A stretch of DNA of 64,000 bases from Flagellimonas sp. MMG031 (GCF_040112705.1 NZ_CP157804.1:2970001-3034000), one strand, 5' to 3'. Counted from the first letter of the stretch, positions 35,021-45,334 are shown. Numbers and translations: made by a program. The notes: generated by a model from the sequence alone, not told the origin.

Positions 35021-38000
35021 TTATAAATTGGCTTTTTGTTTGAGTGCATTGAACTGAGTCAACAATTCTTGGTAACGGTCTTTTTCTTCTTGCCCGGGTA
35101 CTTTGTCGCCACTACTTAAAATGTAATATAAATAGGAGATTTGGGCCACCATTACTACCTCGGGATAAGCGCCATCATCATTTTTGAGTTCCTTCAAAAT
35201 ATCTTTGTAAGGCTGAAGCTGACTTTCAGTGGCATTGGCCTTTTCAAGTTCCTTTATCTTTTCCTCTACCTTATCTTGAAGCATTCGAGCCTCCGACAAT
35301 AAATCTATCACCTTTAACTGAAGGGCCTGCTGGGCCTGCAAATCGGCCATGGTAACGCCATCATCCTCCAATTTCGGATCCATCAAAATCTCAAACTGTT
35401 TTTCGAAAGATTGGTTACCAACGGTCAACTTGGCGGTGTACTTGCCCGGCAAGGCCATGGGGCCATTTCGGTAACGTCTTCTTTTGTTCTTCGCCCAAGC
35501 CCCTTTTTGTTCCAAGTTCCACTCAAAACGATTGATACCCTTTTTGGTTTCCAATTTTTCATCCATGTACACAAAGGTCATGCTCAAGCTCATATCCTCC
35601 ACTTTCTCCGAAGTGGATTTCAACTGGGTGGAGTCGCTGACAATGGTGGCCACCTCTTTGCCTTGGGCATCCAAAATTTGCAGGCTCACCCCGTCCTTGA
35701 TATCAGAAGGCAAATAATAATCAATAATTACGCTTGTTGATGGGTAATTTGGGAAATCACCTCCCCATGGGGTTTGATAGCGATAGGTGTCGTCGGGTTG
35801 AAACAATACAGGACTATCGCCCAATTGTGTGATTTTTTCATCCTGAAGCGTGGTCACTTTGTCCAAGATCCAGAAACCACGGCCCATGGTACTCAATACC
35901 AAATCCCCTCGGAATAGGGTTATATCGGTAATGGGGGTGACGGGCAGGTTTTGCTGGAATTTTTTCCACGTAGTGCCGTCGTCAAAAGACACGAACATTC
36001 CATATTCAGTTCCCGCGTAGAGCAATCCTTCACGCACGGGGTCTTCCCGTAAAACCCTTGTGGTGTAATCGGAAGGAATTCCGTTGGAAGTTGTACTGAT
36101 CAGCTCCCAACTTTCCCCATAGTTATCGGTTTTATAGAGATAGGGTGTTTCATCGCCCAATAAATGACGGTCCACAGCGATGTAGGCCTTGGCCGGATTG
36201 AACTGTGATGGTTCCACGGACTCCACTCTGCCCCCTTTGGGCATTTTTTTGGGTGTGACGTTCTTCCATGTTTTCCCGCCGTCCTTGGTCACAGAGATCA
36301 TCCCATCGTTGGAGCCGGTCCAAATCAAGCCCTTGCTGATTTTCGATTCCCTGATGGAATATAGGGTGCTGTAGTATTCCTCCCCTGTAATGTCGCGGGT
36401 AATGGGATTACCAGAGATTACTTGCTTATCGGGTTCGTTAGCCGTAAGGTCTGGTGAGATAATTTCCCAATTTTGACCACCGTTGCTGGTTTTGTGCAAA
36501 AATTGGGACCCCATGTAAACGGTTTCGGGGTCGTAAGGGGACACATGGATGGGTGCCACACGCTGAAATCTATATTTTAAATCCTTTGGATTGTGTCCGT
36601 AAATGTTGGATGCCCCAATGGAATATTCACGGCTTTGTCCAGTTTTCTTGCTGTATACGCTAAAGCGTCCTTTACAATTGTTGTAAACGATGTAGTGGTT
36701 GCCGGGCATAGGGATCACCGGTCCAGTTTCGCATCCCCCTACATCCAACATCACGGGTCCATTTATTGGAGAAGTTGCCGAAGGCGCCATGCTTGGAATG
36801 GCCAAGGTGGTATTGTCCTGCTGTGCGCCATAGACCCAATAGGGATATTGGTCGTCCACCGCTACTTGATAGATTTCGGCGGTAGGTTGGTTGTATTGTG
36901 TGGACCATGTTTTTCCGCCATTGTGCGATACGTTGGCTCCGCCATCGTTACATTGGATCAACAAATCGGGATTATCCGGGTTCAACCATATATCGTGGTT
37001 ATCTCCGTGGGGGACACTCATGCGTGTCCAAGTCTTGCCCCCATCCACGGATTTGATCAATGGGTTGGCATTGGAATACACAATATCGGGATTGGTGGGG
37101 TCCAACTCAATATTGGTATAATAAAATGGTCGGTTGACCAAACGTTCATCATCCGAAACATGGACAAAGGATTTTCCTTGATCCACCGATTTGTACAATC
37201 CTCGTTCATCTCCCGGGGCTTCTACAACGGCGTAAAGGATACTGGAATCCACTGGTGACACGGCCAAATCAATTTTACCGATCAAACCTTTTGGGAGTCC
37301 GTCTTCCAGTTTCACCCAATCTTTCCCTCCGTTCACGGATTTATAGATACCGCCTTCGTTGTTTTTACCCCCAGAATCTATGGTCCATGGGGTCCTTCGC
37401 GCTTTCCATGCGGCTGCGTACACCACGTTGGGATTTCCTGGCAATAATTCCAAGTCGGCAAAACCGGTTTCTTCGGAAACATACAATACCTTTTCCCAGG
37501 TTTTTCCGCCATCGGTGGTTTTAAAAACACCTCGTTCTTCGTTGGGTTTAAAGGCGTTTCCAATAGCCGCCACCCAGACTATATTGCTATTGGTGGGGTC
37601 TATTTCCACGGCACCAATCTGGCCCGCATTCTCTAAGCCGATGTGCTCCCATGTTTTCCCGGCATCAATGGACTTATATACGCCTTTACCAGAGATAATA
37701 TTACTTCGTATACCGTCAGAACCCGTTCCGACGTAGACAATGTTGGGATCATTGGCAGCGATTTCAATCGCACCGATGGAAGGTGTTTTAAAAAAGCCAT
37801 CAGAAACATTATGCCAAGAGGTTCCATAATCCTCGGTTTTCCAGACACCGGCACCAGAAGCCCCAAAATAAAAGGTTCCCGGTTGCAGAGGAGTTCCGGT
37901 TACCGTAGTTACACGGCCTCCCCGGGAGGGTCCTATGGTACGGTATTGCAAGGCTTCAAAATCCTGTGCAAAAAGGGCACAACTCAGTAAAAATGAAAAA

Positions 38001-38032
38001 AGAAAAGAAAAAGAACGTTGCTTTAAGCTCAT
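35021..38032 (-). CDS. secreted Asp-box / sortilin-like (VPS10-type) beta-propeller protein
   Basis: 1003 residues. A signal peptide (FSFLFSFLLSCALFAQ) precedes RTIGPSRGGRVTTVTG and many Asp-box (BNR) repeats of the form S-x-D-x-G-x-T-W, such as KTEDYGTSW, KTTDGGKTW, KSVDGGKTW, VTKDGGKTW and KTDNYGESW. The C-terminal part has a beta-sandwich region (about 730-880) and a helical tail (about 900-1003, with QQALQLKVIDLLSEARMLQD). Annotated 'glycosyl hydrolase' in many genomes, but the repeats alone do not prove hydrolase activity. Located in the periplasm or on the surface. Confidence 0.85.
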   Translation of the reverse strand: MSLKQRSFSFLFSFLLSCALFAQDFEALQYRTIGPSRGGRVTTVTGTPLQPGTFYFGASGAGVWKTEDYGTSWHNVSDGFFKTPSIGAIEIAANDPNIVYVGTGSDGIRSNIISGKGVYKSIDAGKTWEHIGLENAGQIGAVEIDPTNSNIVWVAAIGNAFKPNEERGVFKTTDGGKTWEKVLYVSEETGFADLELLPGNPNVVYAAAWKARRTPWTIDSGGKNNEGGIYKSVNGGKDWVKLEDGLPKGLIGKIDLAVSPVDSSILYAVVEAPGDERGLYKSVDQGKSFVHVSDDERLVNRPFYYTNIELDPTNPDIVYSNANPLIKSVDGGKTWTRMSVPHGDNHDIWLNPDNPDLLIQCNDGGANVSHNGGKTWSTQYNQPTAEIYQVAVDDQYPYWVYGAQQDNTTLAIPSMAPSATSPINGPVMLDVGGCETGPVIPMPGNHYIVYNNCKGRFSVYSKKTGQSREYSIGASNIYGHNPKDLKYRFQRVAPIHVSPYDPETVYMGSQFLHKTSNGGQNWEIISPDLTANEPDKQVISGNPITRDITGEEYYSTLYSIRESKISKGLIWTGSNDGMISVTKDGGKTWKNVTPKKMPKGGRVESVEPSQFNPAKAYIAVDRHLLGDETPYLYKTDNYGESWELISTTSNGIPSDYTTRVLREDPVREGLLYAGTEYGMFVSFDDGTTWKKFQQNLPVTPITDITLFRGDLVLSTMGRGFWILDKVTTLQDEKITQLGDSPVLFQPDDTYRYQTPWGGDFPNYPSTSVIIDYYLPSDIKDGVSLQILDAQGKEVATIVSDSTQLKSTSEKVEDMSLSMTFVYMDEKLETKKGINRFEWNLEQKGAWAKNKRRRYRNGPMALPGKYTAKLTVGNQSFEKQFEILMDPKLEDDGVTMADLQAQQALQLKVIDLLSEARMLQDKVEEKIKELEKANATESQLQPYKDILKELKNDDGAYPEVVMVAQISYLYYILSSGDKVPGQEEKDRYQELLTQFNALKQKANL

Positions 38033-38225
38033 GAGTCAGTTGAATAGTTTGGTTGAACCCCAAATCTACTAAATACCTAGCCAATCTGAAACGGTCGGGA
38101 ATAGAATTGCAGGATTTTATGACCAACGAAAGCTCTCAGTACAAATGATCCGTCATCCTTTTCAAACCAACCTCAGGCAAAAACTGATCTGAAATGGTCA
38201 AAATCGCATGCAAGTTGTCCCGTAA

Positions 38226-38420
38226 TCAATCTAACTTAACCTCTTCGGGAGTTATAGACGTTTGTAAAAGATGAAGGGCCATATCGGCCAAAAGCAAACG
38301 CTGTTTTTCCAACCAGGCTTCATCATTTTTTTGGGCAGGGTGCTGCATATAGGCCGTTTCTATTTGATTGTGCAGTTCCCAGCTAACGTTTATCATTGCA
38401 ATTCGTTCCTCTTTGGTCAT
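38226..38420 (-). CDS. small hypothetical protein
   Basis: 64 residues from MTKEERIAMINVSWEL; an in-frame start at 38444 would add eight residues. It is helical throughout (EAWLEKQRLLLADMALHLLQTS), without signal or membrane segment. I do not recognise the family. It stands alone between the Asp-box protein gene and the NmrA-like gene; about 190 gene-free bases lie on its 3' side. Confidence 0.55.
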   Translation of the reverse strand: MTKEERIAMINVSWELHNQIETAYMQHPAQKNDEAWLEKQRLLLADMALHLLQTSITPEEVKLD

Positions 38421-38513
38421 ACAATTATGTTTAGCACGTACCAAACCAGTTTGGCACGTGCATGATTAATTCCAACGGTTAGGTCGAGTTGCCGTTTTAA
38501 ACATTACCCTCCC

Positions 38514-39359
38514 TTAAACGGTATGTGAGAGGTCTTGGTTCCAAATCCCCGTGGCTACGGTTTTTTCTACGTAGGTGTTGAAATCAGTTGCAGGCCGTCC
38601 CAAAACTTCTTCCACATCATAGGATATCTCTTGATTATCCGGGTTGCCCAACACCTCTTGGAACAGGTATCCGAAGAGCCAAACATAGGAGTCGGGCAAT
38701 CCGGCTTGCTTCATTCCCGCTTTGAACTCCTCAATGGTGATGGGGTGAAACTGTATTTCCTTTCCGATTCCTGCGGCCATGGCCTCCACAGCCTCCCCAA
38801 AGGTCATTTTTCGAGGTCCGGTTACGGTAATCGTCTGTCCGTTGTAGCGATCATCCACTAACACTTTGGCCACTACATCTGCGATGTCATCAGCATCTAC
38901 AAAGGGAATCTCCGCCTCTGGCATGGGGAGGGCCACTTGACCGTTCAATACGAACTCCAAAAAAGCGCCCTCACTAAAGTTTTGGTTGAACCAAGAAGCA
39001 CGTACCAAGGTGTAGTTTAAACCCGAATTGGCCACAATTTCTTCGCAAGCCTCAGCTTCCCTCTCCCCTTTTCCGGATAATAGCACCACCTTTTCCAATC
39101 CTTCGCGCAAGGCAGCCTCCGTAAGTTTTTCAATGGCTTCCTTAGCCCCAGGGACGGCAAGGTCGGGATAGTATACAATGTAGGCCCTATCCATCCCCTT
39201 TAAGGCGGCGGCATAGGAGGATGGGTCCTCCCAATCGAATGCCGGGCTCGTTTTTCTGCCAACAACCCTTACGTTGTGGCCTGATTGAATTACATTTTCT
39301 GCAACACGACGGCCCGTTTTTCCGGTTCCGCCAATAACTAAGATGTTCTCTGTTTTCAT
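38514..39359 (-). CDS. NAD(P)-binding NmrA-like atypical SDR protein
   Basis: 281 residues. Rossmann motif VIGGTGKTGRRVAENVI (about 7-23), then VVLLSGKGEREAEACEEIV, LVRASWFNQNFSEG and PFVDADDIADVVAKVL. The pattern is that of NmrA/TMR-like reductases and redox sensors that lack the classic Tyr-x3-Lys catalytic pair. Members act as quinone reductases or regulators. It is the third gene of a unit read from the AraC side: AraC-DUF1772-membrane protein-NmrA. Confidence 0.85.
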   Translation of the reverse strand: MKTENILVIGGTGKTGRRVAENVIQSGHNVRVVGRKTSPAFDWEDPSSYAAALKGMDRAYIVYYPDLAVPGAKEAIEKLTEAALREGLEKVVLLSGKGEREAEACEEIVANSGLNYTLVRASWFNQNFSEGAFLEFVLNGQVALPMPEAEIPFVDADDIADVVAKVLVDDRYNGQTITVTGPRKMTFGEAVEAMAAGIGKEIQFHPITIEEFKAGMKQAGLPDSYVWLFGYLFQEVLGNPDNQEISYDVEEVLGRPATDFNTYVEKTVATGIWNQDLSHTV

Positions 39360-39413
39360 GACTGTTATTTTTAGTTTTAATGTTTGTTCTACTTCAAAAA
39401 ATGATTGGTATGA

Positions 39414-39815
39414 TCAGGAATTGACTGTTTCCTTTTTTCCATATACCTCGACGTACCAATAGCAAGTTGCCGTGATGACAAACTCCATTCCGATAAGCCA
39501 AAAGCCAATGGCGGTGAAGAAACTGTAATAACTTCCTCCATAGGGCTCTATGAACAGGGGCACTGTGACCAATGCATCCAAAACCGCTGCAATCGAAAAG
39601 AAAACAAGCCCTAACCAGTAACCTTTGGTGGTGTAATTTTTCCTGTAGTATAATTTTGACCCGAACCAAACCAACGGTACTACGCCTATGGACAGAAATA
39701 TATTGGCTTGTAGCTCAGGGTTCTCCAAAACCGGGATATAAAATGATAAAGTATATAGGCTCACCCCGATAATCCAGATAAAAATACCTATCCCAATAGC
39801 TCTTACATGTTTCAT
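39414..39815 (-). CDS. small four-helix membrane protein
   Basis: 133 residues with four hydrophobic segments (about 8-26, 37-54, 67-88 and 100-122). No family is recognised with certainty. It sits between an NmrA-like gene and a DUF1772 gene on the same strand, a layout often seen with small membrane proteins of unknown function. Its A-rich leader (AAAAAACGAACAGTC-ATG) resembles that of the TonB receptor at 2862. Confidence 0.65.
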   Translation of the reverse strand: MKHVRAIGIGIFIWIIGVSLYTLSFYIPVLENPELQANIFLSIGVVPLVWFGSKLYYRKNYTTKGYWLGLVFFSIAAVLDALVTVPLFIEPYGGSYYSFFTAIGFWLIGMEFVITATCYWYVEVYGKKETVNS

Positions 39816-39835
39816 GACTGTTCGTTTTTTGATTG

Positions 39836-40336
39836 TTATGATTTAATTTTTGTGAATACCGTGATGAGCGATATCAAAAAGGACGCTAAAGCAAAAAGGG
39901 TGCGGATGGTATGAAACCGATTCCATTTGGTTTCGTAATAGTCCCTAAACGATTTCATTCTTTCCAAATCAAGTGCGGAGAGGTCCATGGCCTCCAACTC
40001 GTTGTTCAAAGGGACATTCCCCATACCGGTAACTGTGATGGTACCCAAAAGATATAGTAAGGATGACGCCAACAGCAGGCCAAAGGCCAACTTATCCGTT
40101 TGAAATTGGTAACTGGCCGCAACTCCCAAAGCGACAATACTTCCAAAGAAAACAATGAAAAATAAGGGGTTGAGTATGGCCCTGTTGATGGATTGCATGG
40201 TCTCTAGATAAGACTGGTCCGATATTTTCAGGGTTCCAGGGATTACCGATACCGACCAAGCATAAAACAAACCCGCCGACAATCCTGTCAATACGACCGA
40301 AGCAAATAGAGAAATTGTTTTGATAGAAACATCCAT
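39836..40336 (-). CDS. DUF1772 domain-containing membrane protein
   Basis: 166 residues from MDVSIKTISLFAS; in-frame sequence back to 40408 looks non-coding. DUF1772 features: GLSAGLFYAWSVSVIPGTLKI, YLETMQSINRAILNPLFF and FGLLLASSLLYLLGTITVTG, with four membrane helices and NVPLNNELEAMD in a loop. Family members are anthrone-oxygenase-like in fold. Its function here is unknown. Confidence 0.85.
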   Translation of the reverse strand: MDVSIKTISLFASVVLTGLSAGLFYAWSVSVIPGTLKISDQSYLETMQSINRAILNPLFFIVFFGSIVALGVAASYQFQTDKLAFGLLLASSLLYLLGTITVTGMGNVPLNNELEAMDLSALDLERMKSFRDYYETKWNRFHTIRTLFALASFLISLITVFTKIKS

Positions 40337-40439
40337 GATACACCTGTTTTTGATTCTGGGTGTAAAATTGGGATGATTGGGTCGGCCATGCTTGACCCTT
40401 TTTGCCAATCTTTTGACATTTTAAGCCAAACTCGCTGTT

Positions 40440-41429
40440 TTACTGTTGATTACGGAATTCCACAGGTGTCAGGTCAGTCCATCTTTTAAAGGCACGGTTA
40501 AAAGCACTCTGTTCGGAAAAGCCAGTTTCAAAAGCGATTTCGGCTATACTTCTTGAACTGTTCCTTAATAGATTCGTGGCGATACGTTCCTGTGTTTTTT
40601 TGATGAGATCCCGAAAAGACACTCCATTATCCGCAAGCCTGCGGGCCAAGGTACGGTTGCTCATCCCCATAAGGCTTGCAATGTGATGTATGCTAGGGAT
40701 ACCGCTGGGCAGGGCATCCTGTATCAAGTTTTCACAATCGCTGGCAATTCTATTGGCATTGATTTCCATTCCCTTGGTCTCCTCCTCTACGCGCTCCACC
40801 AAAAAGCGGTTGATGTTTACATCGGCCTTTGCCGTTCGCATTGCCAAATCTGCCGTGGTATAGGAGATGGAATACTGGGGTTGATTGAAGTGAATGGGAC
40901 AATTGAACGACTTTTCATAGGTACTGATATCCGAAGGGGCACTATGTTTAAAACAAACTTCGGTCGGAGAGATGTTGGACTCCGACATAGCCCGAAGCAC
41001 GACAACCGTTGCCGAAAGTGTGGCTTCGTTGGACAACTCCAATCCCTTGCGGTGGGGTTCCCTCAATAAATGGATGACAGAAAAGGGATTTCCCTTCTCC
41101 ACCTTAAAAACATAGGTGTTGGACAGCATCTTAAAATACCGCTCCGAGCGCTCAAAGATTTCCCCCACGTAGGAACAAGTGCGCCACGAAAGTCCCAAAA
41201 CCCCGTAGTCCTCGATTTTCATTTGCTGCCCTACCCTTATGGAAAACCCCGGTCCCAGCGTATCATCCAAACGTTCGTGGAGTTCAAAGAATTCCTCTGC
41301 TGGAACCGCTTTAACCGCTTCCAAATCCTTATAAGGTGTTTTGAATGCATTGAGATAAGCCATGGCCACCCCCTCTTTCAGGGCACAGTCCATCATTTTC
41401 CGATAAAGGCTTACGGCGGTATATTTCAT
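40440..41429 (-). CDS. AraC family transcriptional regulator (OruR/ArcD type)
   Basis: 329 residues. The N-terminal part is the 'arabinose-binding-like' domain seen in OruR/VirF-type regulators (GFSIRVGQQMKIEDYGVLGLSWRTC). Two AraC helix-turn-helix motifs are at the C terminus (GIPSIHHIASLMGMSNRTLARRL and RSIAEIAFETGFSEQSAFNRAFKRWTDLTPVEFR). It starts at the ATG at 41429; another in-frame codon at 41453 is less likely. It lies at the head of the unit with DUF1772 and NmrA-like genes and probably controls it. Confidence 0.88.
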   Translation of the reverse strand: MKYTAVSLYRKMMDCALKEGVAMAYLNAFKTPYKDLEAVKAVPAEEFFELHERLDDTLGPGFSIRVGQQMKIEDYGVLGLSWRTCSYVGEIFERSERYFKMLSNTYVFKVEKGNPFSVIHLLREPHRKGLELSNEATLSATVVVLRAMSESNISPTEVCFKHSAPSDISTYEKSFNCPIHFNQPQYSISYTTADLAMRTAKADVNINRFLVERVEEETKGMEINANRIASDCENLIQDALPSGIPSIHHIASLMGMSNRTLARRLADNGVSFRDLIKKTQERIATNLLRNSSRSIAEIAFETGFSEQSAFNRAFKRWTDLTPVEFRNQQ

Positions 41430-41906
41430 CCTTATGAAAATTTTGACGACCACCCCACTTTGTATCTCAACATCTCCAAACTTTCAGTAAACCAAAAATG
41501 CTTGATATGCCCATTATTTGGTCCGAAGGACGATCAAAAAAAGATTCGATAGCTCAATATAGGCATCTTTGGGGATATAACCCCCTAATGCATGAATGTG
41601 GCATTAGAGACCTATCTATTTTTCAATGAATAATAGTATCAAAATAGATAGCACCTTTGGTGATAAGCTATTTATTCGTTTCATCTGAACGTATAAGTGT
41701 ATCTTCTATGCCCACGCTCCATAAATCATTTGAGGAAACCTAGATTTTCGACATAATTGCAACCTCATCCCCATAATCAGATTACAATTTCCAACATTTT
41801 AACACATCTAATCGATAGGATTTATTTTTTATGAAAAATATTTATAACTTCATCGGTAGTTCTCCTACAAAAAGAATTTTAAAAGTTTACAATTATTTTA
41901 TCCCCT
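41430..41906. other. intergenic region, no gene seen
   Basis: AT-rich region between the AraC gene and the sensor kinase gene. A short ORF from 41831 overlaps the kinase start in another frame and has no family features. No clear terminator or consensus promoter was seen. Confidence 0.5.
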
Positions 41907-43717
41907 ATGTGGAGAAATATACTAAAAGCCGCTGTTGCGCTGTACGTTCCACTTCTCATCTTCTCTTTGTATTGGGGTTATGTACAAAAGCAAAGCCTCA
42001 TACAAAGTATGGGAAGCATACAGCAGCGGAACATTCTCAATAAAAGCTACCACTTGATCGATCAAAGCATCAATTTGATCAGTATAACCTCCTTTTGGTC
42101 GGATATCAACTTCCCTGAAGCCTTTTCAAAAACCAACCCCCTTGATGCTACCTTCATCAACAACTACATCCGAATTATGCAGGGTTACCCCATTTATGAC
42201 CAATTGCGGTTTATCGACTTGCATGGGGACGAGGTGCTACGGTTTGAAAGAATAGCCCTAGACAGCATGGCCCCTAAAGAACTGCAAAACAAAATCGATA
42301 GGGATTATATTAAAAGAGGACTAGCCTTGGAGAGAGGCCAAGTCTATGTGAGCCCCATTGAACTGAATAAGGAAAATGGTGTGATTGAGGTTCCCCACAG
42401 ACCGGTGTTGCGAGGGGTGACCCAAATTTTTGATGGCAACGATGTGCAGGTAGGATTGGCCGTGGTCAATTTTAACATGGACAACATTTTCAGTTTTATG
42501 AAATCACGAATTACTGAAGATAACTTTTTCTTGCTGGACACCGATGGCCGTATCATTACCTCCAATCTTGACTTTAATACCCTTGCGCATCAAAATAAGA
42601 TGACCCCAAAGGACTCCTCCATCCAAAAAAGATTGGAGCTAAAAAACCTCATTTTTAAGAAGGATACCTTTTTTATGGAAAACGGGAGTCTCTGGACCTA
42701 TCAAAATGTGCGAACAGGATATGAAAGGGATGTGGGCATGAACCGCTATGCGGGCATGGCGGAAATTGTTTCCGATAACGATTGGGCCATTGTCCAAGAA
42801 ATTCCGCCCACCTACATAAGGAGCCGTTTGGATACCATTCGTAAAAACTTGATTCTTTTTAACGTACTCACATTGGGTGTCATCGGCTTAATTGGTTTTG
42901 GCTATGCCCACACCCAAAAGGAAAAGCGAAACTTTGTTGCCCAGCTCAAAAGAAAAAACAAAGAACTTTTGGCCAGTGAGGCCAAACTCCATGAATCCAA
43001 TAAGCTAGTGGAACGCTCCAATGAGCAACTAAGGGTTCGCAATAAGCAACTGGAAGATTTTAACTACGTAGTGGCGCATAACCTGAAGGCTCCAGTAAGC
43101 AGTATGAATATTATTGTGGACCTTTTGAGCAAGTCCCCTGACCAGAAAACGTTTGAGGAACTGTTCCCAAAACTGGAAACCATTTCGTCCAACATCCAAA
43201 CCCTAACGGATGATGTGCAAACCTATGTGTCCATTTTGAACAAACGGAAGTTGAAACTGGAGAACATCAACCTCCTTTTAAAGTTAAAGGAGGTAGAAAA
43301 GGATTTTGTGGAACGACTACTCGATGAGGAAGAACAAAACTTTACCATCGAATATCATTTTGATGAATGGCATGCCTTAAAATGCAATAGATTCTATATG
43401 AGGAGCATTTTGCACAACCTGTTGTCCAACGCCCTCAAATTCCGAAGGCCCGATGTGAAATCCCATATCATTTTTGAAACCGCTTGGGAAGCGGCAAGAA
43501 AGTTCTTTATGTGAAAGATAACGGTCTTGGCATTGACCTAGAGCGGCATGGCGACAACCTTTTTAAATTATATAAGCGGTTCCATCGCGATGTTTCCGGT
43601 AAGGGCATGGGGCTTTTTATTGTAAAATCCCAATTGGAGGCCATGAACGCTTCCATTACCGTAGACAGTGAGGTCGGAGTTGGTACCACATTCAAAATCA
43701 TATTCAACAATTCGTAA
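41907..43717 (+). pseudogene. sensor histidine kinase split by a one-base frameshift
   Basis: The first frame gives 535 residues: membrane helix (8-24), a dCache-like extracellular sensor (about 35-310, with DTDGRIITSN), membrane helix (314-334), coiled coil (340-385), then a HisKA box with His391 (VAHNLKAPVS) and the N box NLLSNALKF. It stops at 43514. From about 43484 a second frame supplies KKVLYVKDNGLGID (G1) and GKGMGLFIVKSQ (G2) to 43717. Adding one base near 43487-43493 (GGGAAGCGG) restores one kinase of about 600 residues. A natural mutation or a sequencing error are both possible. Confidence 0.8.
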
Positions 43718-43726
43718 TAAGAAGAA

Positions 43727-44140
43727 ATGAGAAATCCCAGTATCCTTTTAGTGGATGATGACGAAGTCTATATCTACGTGACCAAGAAAATCTTGGCCAA
43801 TATGTCCGATGATATTTCCGTAAAATCCTTTAATGATGGGGAACGGGCCATCGAATTCATCCAAACGTGCACACAGGAGAACAACCCGCTACCGGGAGTT
43901 ATTTTGCTGGACATCAATATGCCCTATTTGGATGGGTGGGGCTTTTTATCGGAATTCAAAAAATTGGTGCCCAAACTGGCGGAGAGAGAAGTGAACATTT
44001 ATATGGTCACCTCTTCCAATGACCCGCACGATATGGAACGGGCCAAGGAATTTGAACAAGTTACAGGCTACGTTGTAAAACCTGTTTTCGAGGACAAGTT
44101 GGCAGAAATTCTAACAGATGTATACGATGAAAATTGGTAG
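43727..44140 (+). CDS. receiver-only response regulator
   Basis: 137 residues consisting of one REC domain: acidic pair in ILLVDDDEVY, phosphoacceptor Asp62 in VILLDINMPYLDGW, Ser/Thr switch in YMVTSSND and Lys118 in GYVVKPV. There is no output domain, as in CheY- or Rcp1-type regulators. It begins 9 bases after the kinase, so the two form a two-component pair. Without an intact kinase its input is uncertain. Confidence 0.9.
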   Translation: MRNPSILLVDDDEVYIYVTKKILANMSDDISVKSFNDGERAIEFIQTCTQENNPLPGVILLDINMPYLDGWGFLSEFKKLVPKLAEREVNIYMVTSSNDPHDMERAKEFEQVTGYVVKPVFEDKLAEILTDVYDENW

Positions 44141-44248
44141 ATCATGTTTTGACCCTGTTTTAGGGGGTTTCTAAGACTTTGCTGATTTTGCTCATATCCC
44201 AACTCGGGATTTTGTTGGTACTTTGAGGCATATTCCATCTTAGTTACC

Positions 44249-45334
44249 ATGAAGTACCTTGTGTTTTCGGTGATTGGTGCCTACCTCCTATTGGCTTGTT
44301 CGGGGCCAAAGGAAAAGACGTACCCGCAAAAACTACCCATGACGGAATCCGTATATGCTTCGGCGACCGTTCAGCCGGACAGTCTGTACCATGCCTATTC
44401 CGTGGCCACCGGTATTCTTGAACATATTTGGGTGGAAGAAGGCGACACCGTTTCCAAAGGGGATTTGCTGCTTCAGATTAACAATACTTCCCCGGAAATG
44501 AACAAGGAAAATGCGCGACTGGCCCTTGAACTGGCCCAAAAAAATTATACGAGCACATCTGCCGTATTGAACAGCATCAAAGATGAAATCGAAGCAGCAG
44601 TGTTGCAATTGGGCAATGATTCCATCAACTTTTACCGACAAAAAAAGCTTTGGGACCAAAACATTGGATCTAAAGTGGAGTTTGACAACAAAAAGCTGGC
44701 CTACGAACTTGCCCGTAACCGACTCGATGCCCTAAAAAAGAAATTTGAACGAACCAAAAATGAACTTGAAACACAGTTAAGGCAAGCGGAAAACAATTAC
44801 AGATCCTCGCTTACCAACACCAACGATTTTACCATTACAAGCAAGATTAACGGAACGGTATATGCACTGCACAAAAATCTTGGAGAAATTGTCAATACCG
44901 TAGAACCCGTGGCAACGTTGGGCATGACCAATAGGTTTATTGTGGAACTGTTGGTGGATGAGGTCGACATCATCAAACTGCGCAGGGGACAAAAAGTCTA
45001 TATTACCTTGGATTCCTATGGCGATATCGTATTTGAAGGTACGGTGCACAAAATCTATCCTCGAAAAGATGAGCGCTCACAGACCTTTACAGTGGAAGCC
45101 ATATTCAACACCCCTCCAAAGACATTATATCCGGGGCTTTCGGGAGAGGGCAATATTGTTATTTCGGAAACCAAGGAGGCATTGGTGATTCCAAAAACAT
45201 ATCTGATCAATGGTAGCACGGTGTTGACGGATGAGGGGGAAACACAGGTAACCACAGGACTGGAAAATATGTCCATGGTTGAAATCCTTGACGGCATCGA
45301 TGAACATACGGCACTTTATCCTCCCGAACCATGA
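44249..45334 (+). CDS. HlyD/MacA-type periplasmic adaptor lipoprotein
   Basis: 361 residues. Lipobox LLLACSG; membrane-fusion-protein order: TGILEHIWVEEGDTVSKGDLLLQI (biotinyl-lipoyl half), a long coiled-coil hairpin (about 85-185), NDFTITSKINGTVYALHKNLGEIV (second half), then a beta-barrel domain (VDEVDIIKLRRGQKVYITLD). It links the ABC transporter encoded downstream to an outer-membrane exit duct, which is not encoded nearby. The 3' end overlaps the permease gene by 4 bases (ATGA). Confidence 0.88.
   Translation: MKYLVFSVIGAYLLLACSGPKEKTYPQKLPMTESVYASATVQPDSLYHAYSVATGILEHIWVEEGDTVSKGDLLLQINNTSPEMNKENARLALELAQKNYTSTSAVLNSIKDEIEAAVLQLGNDSINFYRQKKLWDQNIGSKVEFDNKKLAYELARNRLDALKKKFERTKNELETQLRQAENNYRSSLTNTNDFTITSKINGTVYALHKNLGEIVNTVEPVATLGMTNRFIVELLVDEVDIIKLRRGQKVYITLDSYGDIVFEGTVHKIYPRKDERSQTFTVEAIFNTPPKTLYPGLSGEGNIVISETKEALVIPKTYLINGSTVLTDEGETQVTTGLENMSMVEILDGIDEHTALYPPEP

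Noticed and set aside
36593..37258. Long + strand ORF antisense to the Asp-box protein
   Set aside because: It is antisense to a gene with clear Asp-box repeats, and its translation has no family features.
41831..42043. Short + strand ORF before the sensor kinase
   Set aside because: It overlaps the kinase start in another frame and has no family features; the kinase frame has a clear membrane helix and sensor domain.
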